Source of the DNA: Chitinophaga ginsengisoli
GTDB taxonomy: Bacteria; Bacteroidota; Bacteroidia; Chitinophagales; Chitinophagaceae
Direction: 5' to 3'
Assembly: GCF_003014595.1 (NCBI RefSeq)
Contig: NZ_PYGK01000003.1
Span: 62,001 to 126,000 of the forward strand
Length of the DNA stretch: 64,000 bases
The position numbers were made by a program, and so were the translations under genes. Under the pieces are notes generated by a model, which had not been told where the DNA came from, searched no databases, and saw only the letters and a program-made list of their open reading frames with translations. How positions within the stretch are numbered: position 1 is the stretch's first letter; every line of letters begins with the position of its first letter. Positions 1 through 7,765 of this stretch are shown here, in pieces.

Positions 1-3
1 CCT

Positions 4-25
4 TTGCATCAGTTTTGCATCAGTT
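4..25. repeat. Two-copy 11-bp tandem repeat
   Basis: The 11-mer TTGCATCAGTT is present twice head to tail at 4-14 and 15-25, directly followed by A/T-rich sequence. No gene is associated with it. It may be the end of a longer array outside the window. It is seen directly; any function is unknown. Confidence 0.6.
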
Positions 26-103
26 ATACATAAATATAATAAAAACGGAAAAAGGTAGGTAGGAATTGTGGATTTGATTGGGGAATGGGGACGGGGATCA
101 TCC

Positions 104-295
104 ATTACCCGGGGGTATCACCATTACCCGGGGTTATCACCCTGCGCTACAAACAACGCGGCTCCTCTGGAGCCTATTGATGTTTTGTTGCAAACAAAAA
201 TTGTTTGATACCTGGGGAATCTGCTCGTTCAGGAGCGGCGTGTTTGTGGCGCGGGTTGATCATCCTGGGCCATGCGGATTGCATTAACCCCGGGT
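104..295. repeat. Dispersed GC-rich palindromic repeat element, copy A
   Basis: This gene-free region begins with a short repeat (ATTACCCGGGGG and ATTACCCGGGG at about 104 and 124). It then forms a long imperfect inverted repeat. The left arm, about 126-168, contains CCCGGGGTTATCACC and GCTACAAACAACGCGGCTCC. The right arm, 230-295, contains AGGAGCGGCGTGTTTGTGGC and ends in ACCCCGGGT. A smaller palindrome (CAAACAA-AAA-TTGTTTG, 191-207) sits in the loop. A related sequence occurs at 34292-34380, so this looks like a dispersed repeat family. A 69-codon ORF crosses it but follows the palindrome and has no recognisable protein features. The element lies downstream of hpt and could also act as a transcription end. 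Confidence 0.65.
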
Positions 296-312
296 CATAT
301 AATTGCGTTTAA

Positions 313-849
313 CTATTCTAACAGTTTATAAATCTCCGGTAGGTTCCGTCCCAAGCCATCATAATCCAATCCATATCCCAGCAGGAATTTATTAGGCACG
401 GAAAAGCCCAGGTAATCAATCTTAATGGGATACTGCATTGCCTCCGGTTTGGTGAGCAGGGCAGCGACCATCAGTTTTTTAGGCTGCTGATGCTCCAGTT
501 GCGGCAGGAACTGGCTCAGGGTCTTACCGGTATCCACGATATCTTCCAGGATAACGACAGTACGGCCATACAGGTCCTCGTCGAGGCCAATGGCCTGCAC
601 TACATTACCGGTGGATTTCATTCCTTTGTAAGAGGCCAGTTTGATGAAAGATATTTCTGCCTCGATGGTGAGATACTTGAAAACATCTGCGGCAAACATA
701 AAGGAGCCATTCAGAATGGCGATGAACAAAGGCTTTTCTTCCTTCAGGTCATTATTCAGCGCAGTAGCCAGTTCTTTTATGCGCGCCTGTAATTTTTCAG
801 CAGTAATGTATGGCTCAAACTTTTTATCATGTACCTGTATGACAGACAT
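313..849 (-). CDS. hpt: Hypoxanthine phosphoribosyltransferase
   Basis: Purine salvage enzyme (cytoplasmic) that transfers the phosphoribosyl group of PRPP to hypoxanthine or guanine. The 178-residue product has the normal family length. The type I PRTase PRPP loop is clear at about residues 98-111 (VVILEDIVDTGKTL, with the acidic E102-D103 pair and D106-TGKT). The early LNGSFMFAADV segment and the C-terminal LGYGLDYDG segment match the family. It starts with ATG and lies only 19 bp after the LysM glucosaminidase gene, so it is probably the last gene of a minus-strand run. The downstream DNA is a palindromic repeat. Guanine versus hypoxanthine preference cannot be read from the sequence. Confidence 0.95.
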   Translation of the reverse strand: MSVIQVHDKKFEPYITAEKLQARIKELATALNNDLKEEKPLFIAILNGSFMFAADVFKYLTIEAEISFIKLASYKGMKSTGNVVQAIGLDEDLYGRTVVILEDIVDTGKTLSQFLPQLEHQQPKKLMVAALLTKPEAMQYPIKIDYLGFSVPNKFLLGYGLDYDGLGRNLPEIYKLLE

Positions 850-868
850 GTGATTCCGATTTATGTGA

Positions 869-2632
869 TTAGATTTTGCCGACCAAAAGCCGTTGTCCTA
901 TTTTGATATCAAAACTTTCCAGATGATTCCATTGTTGTAGCTGCTCTACTGTTACGTTATAACGTTTCGCAATACCATACAATGTTTCTTTCGTCTGTAC
1001 TTCATGGTATAATGAATTGCCTTCCCTGATAGGTCCTCCTTTATCAGCTGCCGGCTGAGATGGCGTTCCTGTGGGTTGCGCAGGAGATGTCGTTACTACA
1101 GGAGCTGCAGGTTCCTCAGATGCGGGCGCCGGTTGGGCCGGTGCAGCTGGCGGTGTACCTGATGGCTGTGTCGTAGCAGCCGGTGCTGGTTTGGATGAAT
1201 ATACAGGCTGCGAAGACACAGGTTGTGCAGGTGCTGCCGGTTGCGTACCGGTTTGCGCCGCAGGCTTTGAAGATGCAGGTGCTGCAGGTTGTGTACCTGA
1301 TGGTGTGCCTGCAGGTGGTCTGGAAGCGTATACAGGCTGCGAAGAGGCGGGTGCCTGTTGCACCGGTGCAGTTGGCTGTGTAGCTGTTCTGGGTGATACA
1401 GGCGTACCCTGTTCGGCGCCACCACCGGTGGTCTTCACCTCTCCTATCTTCTTCAGATCATCTATCATACCCGGAGGTAGATTGCTCTGCTGTGCAGGTG
1501 TATTGTTCTGTTGTTGCTGTGCAGCATTCTGCTGTGCTATTTCCTGCTGCTTTTCCATTTCTTCTCTGACGTCTTCCACGATCTCTCCCGGTTTAAAATC
1601 ACCTTCTGTAGGATCTTCTGCTGGTGGATTTTTCGCCAGGCGGGGTGTTTTATTTGCATAACCTGCCAGTGCTAACCGCTCTCCTACTTCAGGTTCCTGA
1701 CCTTCCTTCATCCTGTTACGACGACGCAACCAACGGAGCTGGATACCTTCCGACTGTGCAATGTCGTACATGCTTTCTCCTTCAGCTACCGTGTGGTAGT
1801 CATTCTTACCTGATTTAGCCTTCTTCTGCAGGAAGATGAAGGTGGCTTCCGGTAAAGGATCGTCGTTGGGCAGGTCATTGTAGTGAACCAGGTTACGTAA
1901 TTTGATATCGCGTTGATCGGCTATCTGTATCAGTGAGGTACCGGCAGGTACGAGTATTACTTTACGGTCATTGATCTGGAATACGCCTTTAGGCGCATTG
2001 GCCTTGGTGATACCGGTAGCTTTACCGGTGCCTGCAACAGGTGTTTTGGATGGTTTGGAGGCCGCCACTTCATCTCCTGTCCTGGCATTGCCTGTTCCTG
2101 CTTTGGCCACACCCTCTCCTTCCAGCGTATACTGCTGCAGGTTGTAGTCTTCAATAAGTTTGATGAGCTGCTGCGGATAAGTGTTGCTGGTAGCATATCC
2201 GGCCTGCTTCAGTCCGTAGGCCCACGATTTATAATCTTCTTCCTGTAGCTGGAAGAGGAAAGCATACCGGGGATTATTCCGCAGAAAGTCTGAGTGATCC
2301 CTGTAGGAATCTGCTGCGGAAGGGTATTTACGGAAACATTCCTGGCGGGCATCATCATCATATCTGACACTTTCGCCAGTCCAGTTATTCTTACATTTTA
2401 TACCAAAATGGTTGTTGGAGTTTTGCACCAGCCAGCTGCCACCCGACTGCGTTTCCAGGATACCCTGCGCCAGCTTGATAGAAGCAGGTACACCGCTACG
2501 CTGCATTTCAGCGATGGCGATATCCTTGTACTTTGCAATATACTGCTGAGTGATCAGTACTTGTTGCGCCTTCAGCACGGGCATGCAGCCAAACAGAAAG
2601 CTACACACTAAAACAAATCTCCTTAGTTGCAT
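869..2632 (-). CDS. Glucosaminidase-domain peptidoglycan hydrolase with LysM repeats
   Basis: A secreted cell-wall hydrolase of 587 residues. Residues 1-22 form a signal peptide. Residues about 28-170 are a FlgJ/LytD-type glucosaminidase domain: the segment GVPASIKLAQGILETQSGGS carries the expected catalytic Glu, followed by NNHFGIKC. LysM or LysM-like modules follow at about 225-270 and 275-325, and a clear C-terminal LysM at about 538-585 (ETLYGIAKRYNVTVEQLQQW). These would hold the enzyme on peptidoglycan. Between them, residues about 360-530 are a low-complexity Pro/Ala/Gln/Ser/Thr linker with partial repeats such as SQPVYASRP and SQPVYSSKP; this is the main variable part. It sits between the O-methyltransferase and hpt genes on the same strand. 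Function is confident at the family level; septum or growth role is not visible. Confidence 0.9.
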   Translation of the reverse strand: MQLRRFVLVCSFLFGCMPVLKAQQVLITQQYIAKYKDIAIAEMQRSGVPASIKLAQGILETQSGGSWLVQNSNNHFGIKCKNNWTGESVRYDDDARQECFRKYPSAADSYRDHSDFLRNNPRYAFLFQLQEEDYKSWAYGLKQAGYATSNTYPQQLIKLIEDYNLQQYTLEGEGVAKAGTGNARTGDEVAASKPSKTPVAGTGKATGITKANAPKGVFQINDRKVILVPAGTSLIQIADQRDIKLRNLVHYNDLPNDDPLPEATFIFLQKKAKSGKNDYHTVAEGESMYDIAQSEGIQLRWLRRRNRMKEGQEPEVGERLALAGYANKTPRLAKNPPAEDPTEGDFKPGEIVEDVREEMEKQQEIAQQNAAQQQQNNTPAQQSNLPPGMIDDLKKIGEVKTTGGGAEQGTPVSPRTATQPTAPVQQAPASSQPVYASRPPAGTPSGTQPAAPASSKPAAQTGTQPAAPAQPVSSQPVYSSKPAPAATTQPSGTPPAAPAQPAPASEEPAAPVVTTSPAQPTGTPSQPAADKGGPIREGNSLYHEVQTKETLYGIAKRYNVTVEQLQQWNHLESFDIKIGQRLLVGKI

Positions 2633-2670
2633 GTATGTTGAATTTAATGGGTGTGGTTCGTGTAAGTGGA

Positions 2671-3315
2671 TCAGCTGATCTTTCTGATGATCATCAGGCC
2701 GTCCCTGAGCGTCAGCAATAACTGTTCCGCTCTTCCATCAGCTGCTACCTTTTCGCAGAAGCTGATCATTGCTTTGGCATTGTTACTTTGTCTTGATGGT
2801 GCTAATAGTGTCTCTCCATGAAAGAGTACATTGTCCGCCAGTATATATCCTCCCGGGCGTATCTTCTCCCAGACCAGATCGTAGTAGTGCTCATAACCTG
2901 TTTTATCTGCATCGATAAATACCAGGTCAAATACTTCATCCAGTCGTGTTATAATATCTGCTGCCTTACCAATATGCATTTTTATCTTTCCGGATAATCC
3001 TGCTTCTGCAAAATAGCGCTGGCACATTTCTTCTCTTTCCTCATTGATGTCGATGGTGTGTAATACACCGCCTTCCTTTAATCCCTGTGCCAGGCAGATC
3101 GCCGAATAACCTGTATATGTCCCGATCTCCAGCACCTTTGATGGTTGCAGCATATGGCTGACCAGGCTCAGGAACTGCCCCTGCAACTGGCCGCTTAACA
3201 TATGCGGCTGCTCGACCTTCAGGTATGTTTCCCGGTGTAACCGCTTCAACACATCTGTTTCAGGACTTGTATACTTTTCTGCAAACGCTTCTACAGCAGC
3301 AGGAATTATATCCAT
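2671..3315 (-). CDS. SAM-dependent O-methyltransferase, CCoAOMT-like family 3
   Basis: A class I methyltransferase of 214 residues resembling caffeoyl-CoA/catechol O-methyltransferases. It has the SAM motif I LEIGTYTGYSAICLAQGL, the acidic TIDINEE after strand 2, and the metal-site region FIDADKTGYEHYYDLVWEKI followed by RPGGYILADNVLFHG. The start is set at the ATG at 3315. A longer reading starts at a TTG at 3333, but that TTG is the last part of a TATTTTTG promoter element, so it is unlikely to be translated. The gene follows the LOG gene with a 35-bp gap. The substrate cannot be predicted. Confidence 0.85.
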   Translation of the reverse strand: MDIIPAAVEAFAEKYTSPETDVLKRLHRETYLKVEQPHMLSGQLQGQFLSLVSHMLQPSKVLEIGTYTGYSAICLAQGLKEGGVLHTIDINEEREEMCQRYFAEAGLSGKIKMHIGKAADIITRLDEVFDLVFIDADKTGYEHYYDLVWEKIRPGGYILADNVLFHGETLLAPSRQSNNAKAMISFCEKVAADGRAEQLLLTLRDGLMIIRKIS

Positions 3316-3330
3316 GTTGTATAATTTTTG

Positions 3331-3338
3331 CAAAAATA
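3331..3338 (-). promoter_or_regulatory. Bacteroidota -7 promoter element for the O-methyltransferase gene
   Basis: On the minus strand the sequence reads TATTTTTG, matching the TAnnTTTG -7 consensus of the Bacteroidota housekeeping sigma factor. It ends 15 nt before the ATG at 3315. It decides the start of the downstream gene, because the longer TTG start lies inside it. Confidence 0.6.
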
Positions 3339-3350
3339 TGGCAATAAATC

Positions 3351-4049
3351 CTAGAAGTTAGGTCGCAACTTGTTCGTTGTGTAGAATACCCTGAAGTATT
3401 CCACCACTTCATCGGCTGTATCAAACAGCTTTAACAGGCCCAGATCTTCCGGGGAAATATTGCTTTCTTTCTCCATCATGGTGCTGCGGATCCACTCCAG
3501 CAGTCCACTCCAGTACTCCTTTCCTACCAATACCATCGGGGTTTCCGTCATTTTCTTGGTCTGGATAAGGGTGGCTACTTCGAAGAATTCATCCATGGTG
3601 CCAAAGCCTCCGGGCATCATAACAAAGCCCTGGGAATATTTAGTGAACATCACTTTACGTACAAAGAAGTAGTCAAAGTGCATGTTCTTGTCATGGTCAA
3701 TATATGAATTGGGGTTCTGTTCGTGTGGAAGAGAGATATTCACACCTACTGATTTCCCTTTTACTTCCTGTGCTCCCCTGTTGGCAGCTTCCATTACACC
3801 CGGACCTCCTCCGGTGATGATGCCGAAGCCTTCATCGGCCAGACGTTTGGCAATGTCGTATGCTAATTCATAATACCTGCTTCCGGGTTTGGTGCGTGCA
3901 GAACCGAATATAGAGATACAGGGGCCCATTTTTGCGAGAGATTCAAAGCCATCCACGAACTCGGCCATGATCTTGAATATCTGCCAGCTGGAATGCGCTT
4001 TTGTTTCTGTCCAGTCTCTCTCCTTCAAATGCATTAAACGATCGTTCAT
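3351..4049 (-). CDS. LOG family protein (TIGR00730 Rossmann fold)
   Basis: A 232-residue member of the LOG/lysine-decarboxylase-like family, whose studied members release a free base from nucleoside monophosphates such as cytokinin riboside 5'-phosphates. The two diagnostic motifs are present: GGGPGVMEAANRGA at residues 80-93 and PGGFGTMDE at 146-154. The roughly 40-residue N-terminal helical extension is typical of the longer LOG subgroup. The start is an ATG. It probably heads the minus-strand run that continues with the O-methyltransferase, glucosaminidase and hpt, although the second gene has its own promoter. The physiological substrate in this phylum is not established, so only the family call is firm. 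Confidence 0.85.
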   Translation of the reverse strand: MNDRLMHLKERDWTETKAHSSWQIFKIMAEFVDGFESLAKMGPCISIFGSARTKPGSRYYELAYDIAKRLADEGFGIITGGGPGVMEAANRGAQEVKGKSVGVNISLPHEQNPNSYIDHDKNMHFDYFFVRKVMFTKYSQGFVMMPGGFGTMDEFFEVATLIQTKKMTETPMVLVGKEYWSGLLEWIRSTMMEKESNISPEDLGLLKLFDTADEVVEYFRVFYTTNKLRPNF

Positions 4050-4618
4050 TACTGAGAGTTGTTTGTTCTATAATTGGCTAAAATACTGAAAAACTGCCGT
4101 GAATACGACAGCGAATATAATGCAGGGCATTTTAAGGACAGATCCCTCCCAAATCATGAGAAGTGGGCGTATACCGATAGCGGCAATTGCGGAAACATTG
4201 CTGTAGCTGATAGGGCCACAGTTTTAAAAGGAAGCAGGTAACTTGAAAGAAACCCGCTTAACATTTAACACGTTATGAACATGTAGTTGCCGTTGTTTGA
4301 CATACCACATAATTTTTATCCATAGCTGGCCATAACGCATAACGTTCAATGCTTTTTTCTTCCAGGTTAGTAGCGATGTAATAGTTTTTGCCTGCATGTA
4401 CAGGCATGTGAACAGTACAGTGTTTTCATATAACGTGGTTTAGTTTCATCTTACCGGCCTTGAGGGTGGCCAATTTTTACTTAAAATACAGATAATCTTT
4501 GTTAATTCCTAACATGATAAAAACAATTGGTAACTAACAATTAATGCTGTTGGCTTACACGGACAAACATACTGTATAAACACGCAGCCATTGGTGTAAC
4601 ATTGTCGCAATGTTGCTG
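4050..4618. other. Intergenic region without a recognisable gene
   Basis: About 570 bp of A/T-rich sequence between the LOG gene and the terminator of the beta-barrel gene. No ORF with coding character was found on either strand. Small palindromes are visible, for example AACATTG-TCG-CAATGTT near 4602-4617 and GCATGTACAGGCATG near 4394. The upstream regulatory DNA of the LOG gene must lie in its low-coordinate part, but no clear TAnnTTTG element was seen there. Confidence 0.5.
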
Positions 4619-4676
4619 AAAAAAGAAAGGGATCAGGTATTAAAGGACATACTTCCCTTTAATACCCGATCCCTTT
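4619..4676 (-). terminator. Rho-independent terminator of the beta-barrel protein gene
   Basis: A 22-bp near-perfect stem (arms 4626-4647 and 4655-4676, one mismatch region) with a 7-nt loop. On the minus strand it is followed by CTTTTTT. It sits 19 bp after the stop of the gene at 4696. Confidence 0.85.
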
Positions 4677-4695
4677 AATGAATAATAATTTCTTC

Positions 4696-5277
4696 CTAGA
4701 ACCCCAGAGTAGCGCCCACACGCAATATCAGCCCATTCTGATAGGGTGATCTGCTATCCTGCAACACATCATATAAAGCCATAATACTGAATGCTGCGTT
4801 GCCACCAATAGGCTGCGTATAACCACCACCCATCAGGAGACTGGCTACGCCATAGTTATCCTTGACAACCGTTTTGGGATCAGTATCGTAGTAAGTGCTT
4901 TTCAGATTGATGTAGTTATATTCCGGCTGGACATGTACAAAAAGGAAGTCAAGTGGGTAAACACGGCCCCATACGCCGCCACCGAAAATGCTGTACTGGT
5001 TGCGCTGACCGGTATTACCGTAATAATCACGGAAACGCTCAGACCCGTATTGCCCGTTAATGGCCACACCTGCCGCAAATAACTGGGAAATACGATAACC
5101 TACCATCGGGGATATGTTGATATTGGTATAATCTCCGAATGCCAGTCCCAGGGAGCCTCCTATAATGAGACGGGAACCGTCAAACTGCTTTTTCCTGGTT
5201 GTATCTGTTTTGTAATACTGTGCATGTACCAGTTGTACAGCTGTCAGCAGTAAAAAACACAACAATAAACGTTTCAT
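4696..5277 (-). CDS. Outer-membrane beta-barrel protein of unknown function
   Basis: A 193-residue secreted protein. Residues 1-19 are a clear signal peptide (MKRLLLCFLLLTAVQLVHAQ). The rest consists of alternating polar/hydrophobic strands with glycines, such as LIIGGSLGLAFGDYTNINISP and GGGVWGRVYPLDFLFVHVQPEYNY, and it ends in an amphipathic strand with terminal Phe (GLILRVGATLGF), as expected for an outer-membrane barrel. It is transcribed alone: it has its own strong terminator, and the upstream oxidase gene ends 27 bp earlier on the same strand. No specific family could be named. Confidence 0.75.
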   Translation of the reverse strand: MKRLLLCFLLLTAVQLVHAQYYKTDTTRKKQFDGSRLIIGGSLGLAFGDYTNINISPMVGYRISQLFAAGVAINGQYGSERFRDYYGNTGQRNQYSIFGGGVWGRVYPLDFLFVHVQPEYNYINLKSTYYDTDPKTVVKDNYGVASLLMGGGYTQPIGGNAAFSIMALYDVLQDSRSPYQNGLILRVGATLGF

Positions 5278-5304
5278 ATTACTGTCCTTTTAAATGGTTT
5301 ATCA

Positions 5305-6711
5305 TCAATCAAAAATCTTTCCCCTGTTCAGGATATTGGAAGGATCGAACACCTGCTTGATCTGCCGCATGAGCTGCATAGAGGTGTTATCAAATATCAC
5401 ATCCATATAACTTTTCTGTACCAGGCCTATACCATGTTCTCCGCTGATGGTGCCTCCCAGCTGTTTCACCAGCAGGAAGATCTCGCGGATACCTTCTTTC
5501 AGCGTTCCGTTCCATTGCTCTTCTGTCAACTCTCCCCGGATGATATTCACGTGCAGGTTGCCATCGCCTGCATGTCCGTAACACACGGAATGGAAACCAT
5601 ATTTACGTCCTATGTCTTTTACACCTTTCAGCAATACTGGCAGTTCTGCTCTTGGTACTACCGTATCTTCCTCCTTGTAAACAGAATTGGCCTTTACGGC
5701 TTCTGCCACCCTGCGGCGTAATTTCCAGAGTTCTTCTTTCTGCTGATGATCTTCTGCAAAGAGGATTTCCCCACAGTCGAATTCTGTTACCACACCAGCA
5801 ATGCCCTCCATTTCCTGCATCAGCACATCGGGATAGTTCCCGTCCACTTCTATCAGGAGGTGGGCCTGTACATCATCTTCTATTTTGACCGTGCTGCTGT
5901 CCACATACTTACTCACCCAATCCAGTGCATCCCTTTCCATAAATTCCATGGCAGAAGGCGTGAAGCCGGCACGGAAGATAGCACTTACCGCTGCGCAGGC
6001 ATTTTCGGCCGAGCGGAAAGGCACCAGCATCAGCAGGTTGAATTTAGGCAATGGTATCAGGCGGAGCACGATCTTAGTGACAATACCCAGGGTACCCTCA
6101 CTACCCACAACCAGCTGTGTCAGGTTGTAGCCGGTGGCGTTTTTCAATACATTAGCCCCTGTCCAGATCACATCCCCTGAGGGAAGCACCATTTCCAGGT
6201 TCAGCACGTAGTCCTTCACCACTCCATATTTAACAGCTTTTGGCCCTCCGGAGTTCTCTGCAATATTACCCCCGATAAAGCAGGAGCCTCTGCTGCTGGG
6301 GTCGGGGGGATAGAATAAACCTTTTTCTTTTACGGCATCCTGCAATACTTCAGTGATCACACCGGGTTCTGTGGTCACCTGCAGGTTCCTTTCGTCCAGG
6401 TCCAGGATCCGGTTGAACCGTTCCATGGAGATCAGCACACCACCCCATTGTGGTAATGCGCCGCCACTAAGTCCTGTACCACCGCCACGGGGAGTGACAG
6501 GCAGGCCTTCCTGCTGGCACAAACGCATAATGCGGCTCAGTTGTTCCGTTGTATCCGGTTTCAACACCACCTCAGGGAGATAATGCAAATCTTCTGTTTC
6601 ATCATGTGCATAGTTATCCAGGCTTTCTGCCTCAACTATCACATGTGCCGCTCCTATTATCTCACGAAAAGCTTCGAGATGGCGGGTATTTACTTTCGCG
6701 AAATCGATCAT
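5305..6711 (-). CDS. FAD-binding oxidase, GlcD / D-lactate dehydrogenase family
   Basis: A 468-residue flavoenzyme of the FAD_binding_4 plus FAD-oxidase_C type, which oxidises 2-hydroxy acids such as glycolate or D-lactate. The FAD pyrophosphate loop PRGGGTGLSGG is at residues 74-84. A second FAD contact is PSSRGSCFIGGNIAENSGG. The C-terminal catalytic region has CYGHAGDGNLHVNI and GEHGIGLVQK. GlcE and GlcF partner genes are not next to it, so the single-subunit D-lactate dehydrogenase role is more likely than a three-subunit glycolate oxidase. The start ATG lies only 4 nt after a TATTTTTG promoter element, which implies an almost leaderless mRNA. The exact substrate is an inference. Confidence 0.88.
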   Translation of the reverse strand: MIDFAKVNTRHLEAFREIIGAAHVIVEAESLDNYAHDETEDLHYLPEVVLKPDTTEQLSRIMRLCQQEGLPVTPRGGGTGLSGGALPQWGGVLISMERFNRILDLDERNLQVTTEPGVITEVLQDAVKEKGLFYPPDPSSRGSCFIGGNIAENSGGPKAVKYGVVKDYVLNLEMVLPSGDVIWTGANVLKNATGYNLTQLVVGSEGTLGIVTKIVLRLIPLPKFNLLMLVPFRSAENACAAVSAIFRAGFTPSAMEFMERDALDWVSKYVDSSTVKIEDDVQAHLLIEVDGNYPDVLMQEMEGIAGVVTEFDCGEILFAEDHQQKEELWKLRRRVAEAVKANSVYKEEDTVVPRAELPVLLKGVKDIGRKYGFHSVCYGHAGDGNLHVNIIRGELTEEQWNGTLKEGIREIFLLVKQLGGTISGEHGIGLVQKSYMDVIFDNTSMQLMRQIKQVFDPSNILNRGKIFD

Positions 6712-6715
6712 GTAA

Positions 6716-6723
6716 CAAAAATA
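6716..6723 (-). promoter_or_regulatory. TATTTTTG promoter element immediately before the FAD oxidase start
   Basis: TATTTTTG on the minus strand, then TTAC, then the ATG at 6711. It matches the TAnnTTTG -7 consensus. Transcription would begin at or within a few bases of the start codon. Confidence 0.6.
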
Positions 6724-6738
6724 GGAAAAAGCATCCTG

Positions 6739-7761
6739 TTAAAAAGAAGGACAGATAACTGACCTTCTGGCGCCTGTAAAACTACGGTTGGGATACAATC
6801 CGGTATAGACAATACCAATCTCATAAGCGCCACGGCGATTATTGAACTGGCCCAGTGATGATGTGGTCACGTCGTAACTGAACATGATCTTCACCCTATT
6901 CAGCTGATATCCCACCAGGAATACCGCTGCATCACTCATACGGTAATAAGCGCCGCCATACAATTGTGTTCCGCCATCGCCAGAAAGGTTATAAGCAATG
7001 TTACCACCAAGCACCTTTTCTGTTGCACCAGCCTGCCTTGCATAGTAGGCAGAAGGATTCACGATCACCCTATCACTCAGCTTAAAGCTTCCATTCAGGA
7101 AAGCGATATACCGGCGTGCGATCTCGTTATTTCCTGCGAAAAATGTTTCCCTCGGTGTATTGATATGTTGTGCTGATACACCGACATTGACGTAAATATT
7201 GTCTGTGGGGAAATAGGCATAGTTCATCCCTACCTGCATATCAAAGTAAGAGATCTTCGTCTGACTGAAAGGTTCTGCAGTAGGCACCTGGGCGTCAAAG
7301 AACTTACCATTCCACTGGTCGCCGAAGGTTAGTTTTGTTACATCCACCCGTTTACTGGCAGATCCTACATTGAAGCCAAGCGACAAGAGGCTGCTCTGCC
7401 CCAGCAACTGGTGATAGGCGATAGATGCGTATGCTTTAGTGGAGGTCAGGTTACCACTGCCTGCCACATCCCTTAATACTACACCACCGATACCTAACCA
7501 GCCATATTCAAGCCTGTCACGGAACAACTGGAAATCGCCAAAGGCTGACATCGTCTTATAGGGAACCGGAATACTGGCCCATTGGTTACGGTAATTGATG
7601 CCGATACGGTAATTACCATCCGGTATGAAGCCTGTATTAGCAGGGTTTGTAAGAAGCGGTGAATTGAAGTACTGCGAGAAATGCATATCCTGTGCATTTC
7701 CTTCAAATGCTGCGGTTAACAACATTATACAACCTGCGATATGTTTAAAAATTTGCTTCAT
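6739..7761 (-). CDS. PorP/SprF family type IX secretion system membrane protein
   Basis: An outer-membrane barrel of 340 residues, cleaved after a signal peptide ending FEGNAQ (about residue 23). The mature N-terminus DMHFSQYFNSPLLTNPANTG is the hallmark of the PorP/SprF family. SprF-type proteins are needed for secretion or surface attachment of CTD type B adhesins such as SprB. That role fits the location: the gene starts 4 bp after the stop of a giant CTD-bearing adhesin gene on the same strand. The pair is almost certainly co-transcribed and works together. The family call is firm; pairing with this particular cargo is inference from position. Confidence 0.92.
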   Translation of the reverse strand: MKQIFKHIAGCIMLLTAAFEGNAQDMHFSQYFNSPLLTNPANTGFIPDGNYRIGINYRNQWASIPVPYKTMSAFGDFQLFRDRLEYGWLGIGGVVLRDVAGSGNLTSTKAYASIAYHQLLGQSSLLSLGFNVGSASKRVDVTKLTFGDQWNGKFFDAQVPTAEPFSQTKISYFDMQVGMNYAYFPTDNIYVNVGVSAQHINTPRETFFAGNNEIARRYIAFLNGSFKLSDRVIVNPSAYYARQAGATEKVLGGNIAYNLSGDGGTQLYGGAYYRMSDAAVFLVGYQLNRVKIMFSYDVTTSSLGQFNNRRGAYEIGIVYTGLYPNRSFTGARRSVICPSF

Positions 7762-7765
7762 ATCA

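Noticed and set aside
78-287. 69-codon ORF at the window start
   Set aside because: It lies entirely on the imperfect palindrome of a dispersed repeat and shows no protein-like features; such repeats often yield recurrent spurious ORFs.
1071-1661. 196-codon Ala/Gly/Cys-rich ORF antisense to the glucosaminidase gene
   Set aside because: It is the complement of the Pro/Ala/Gln-rich linker; the composition follows from that repeat, and the minus frame has clear domains.
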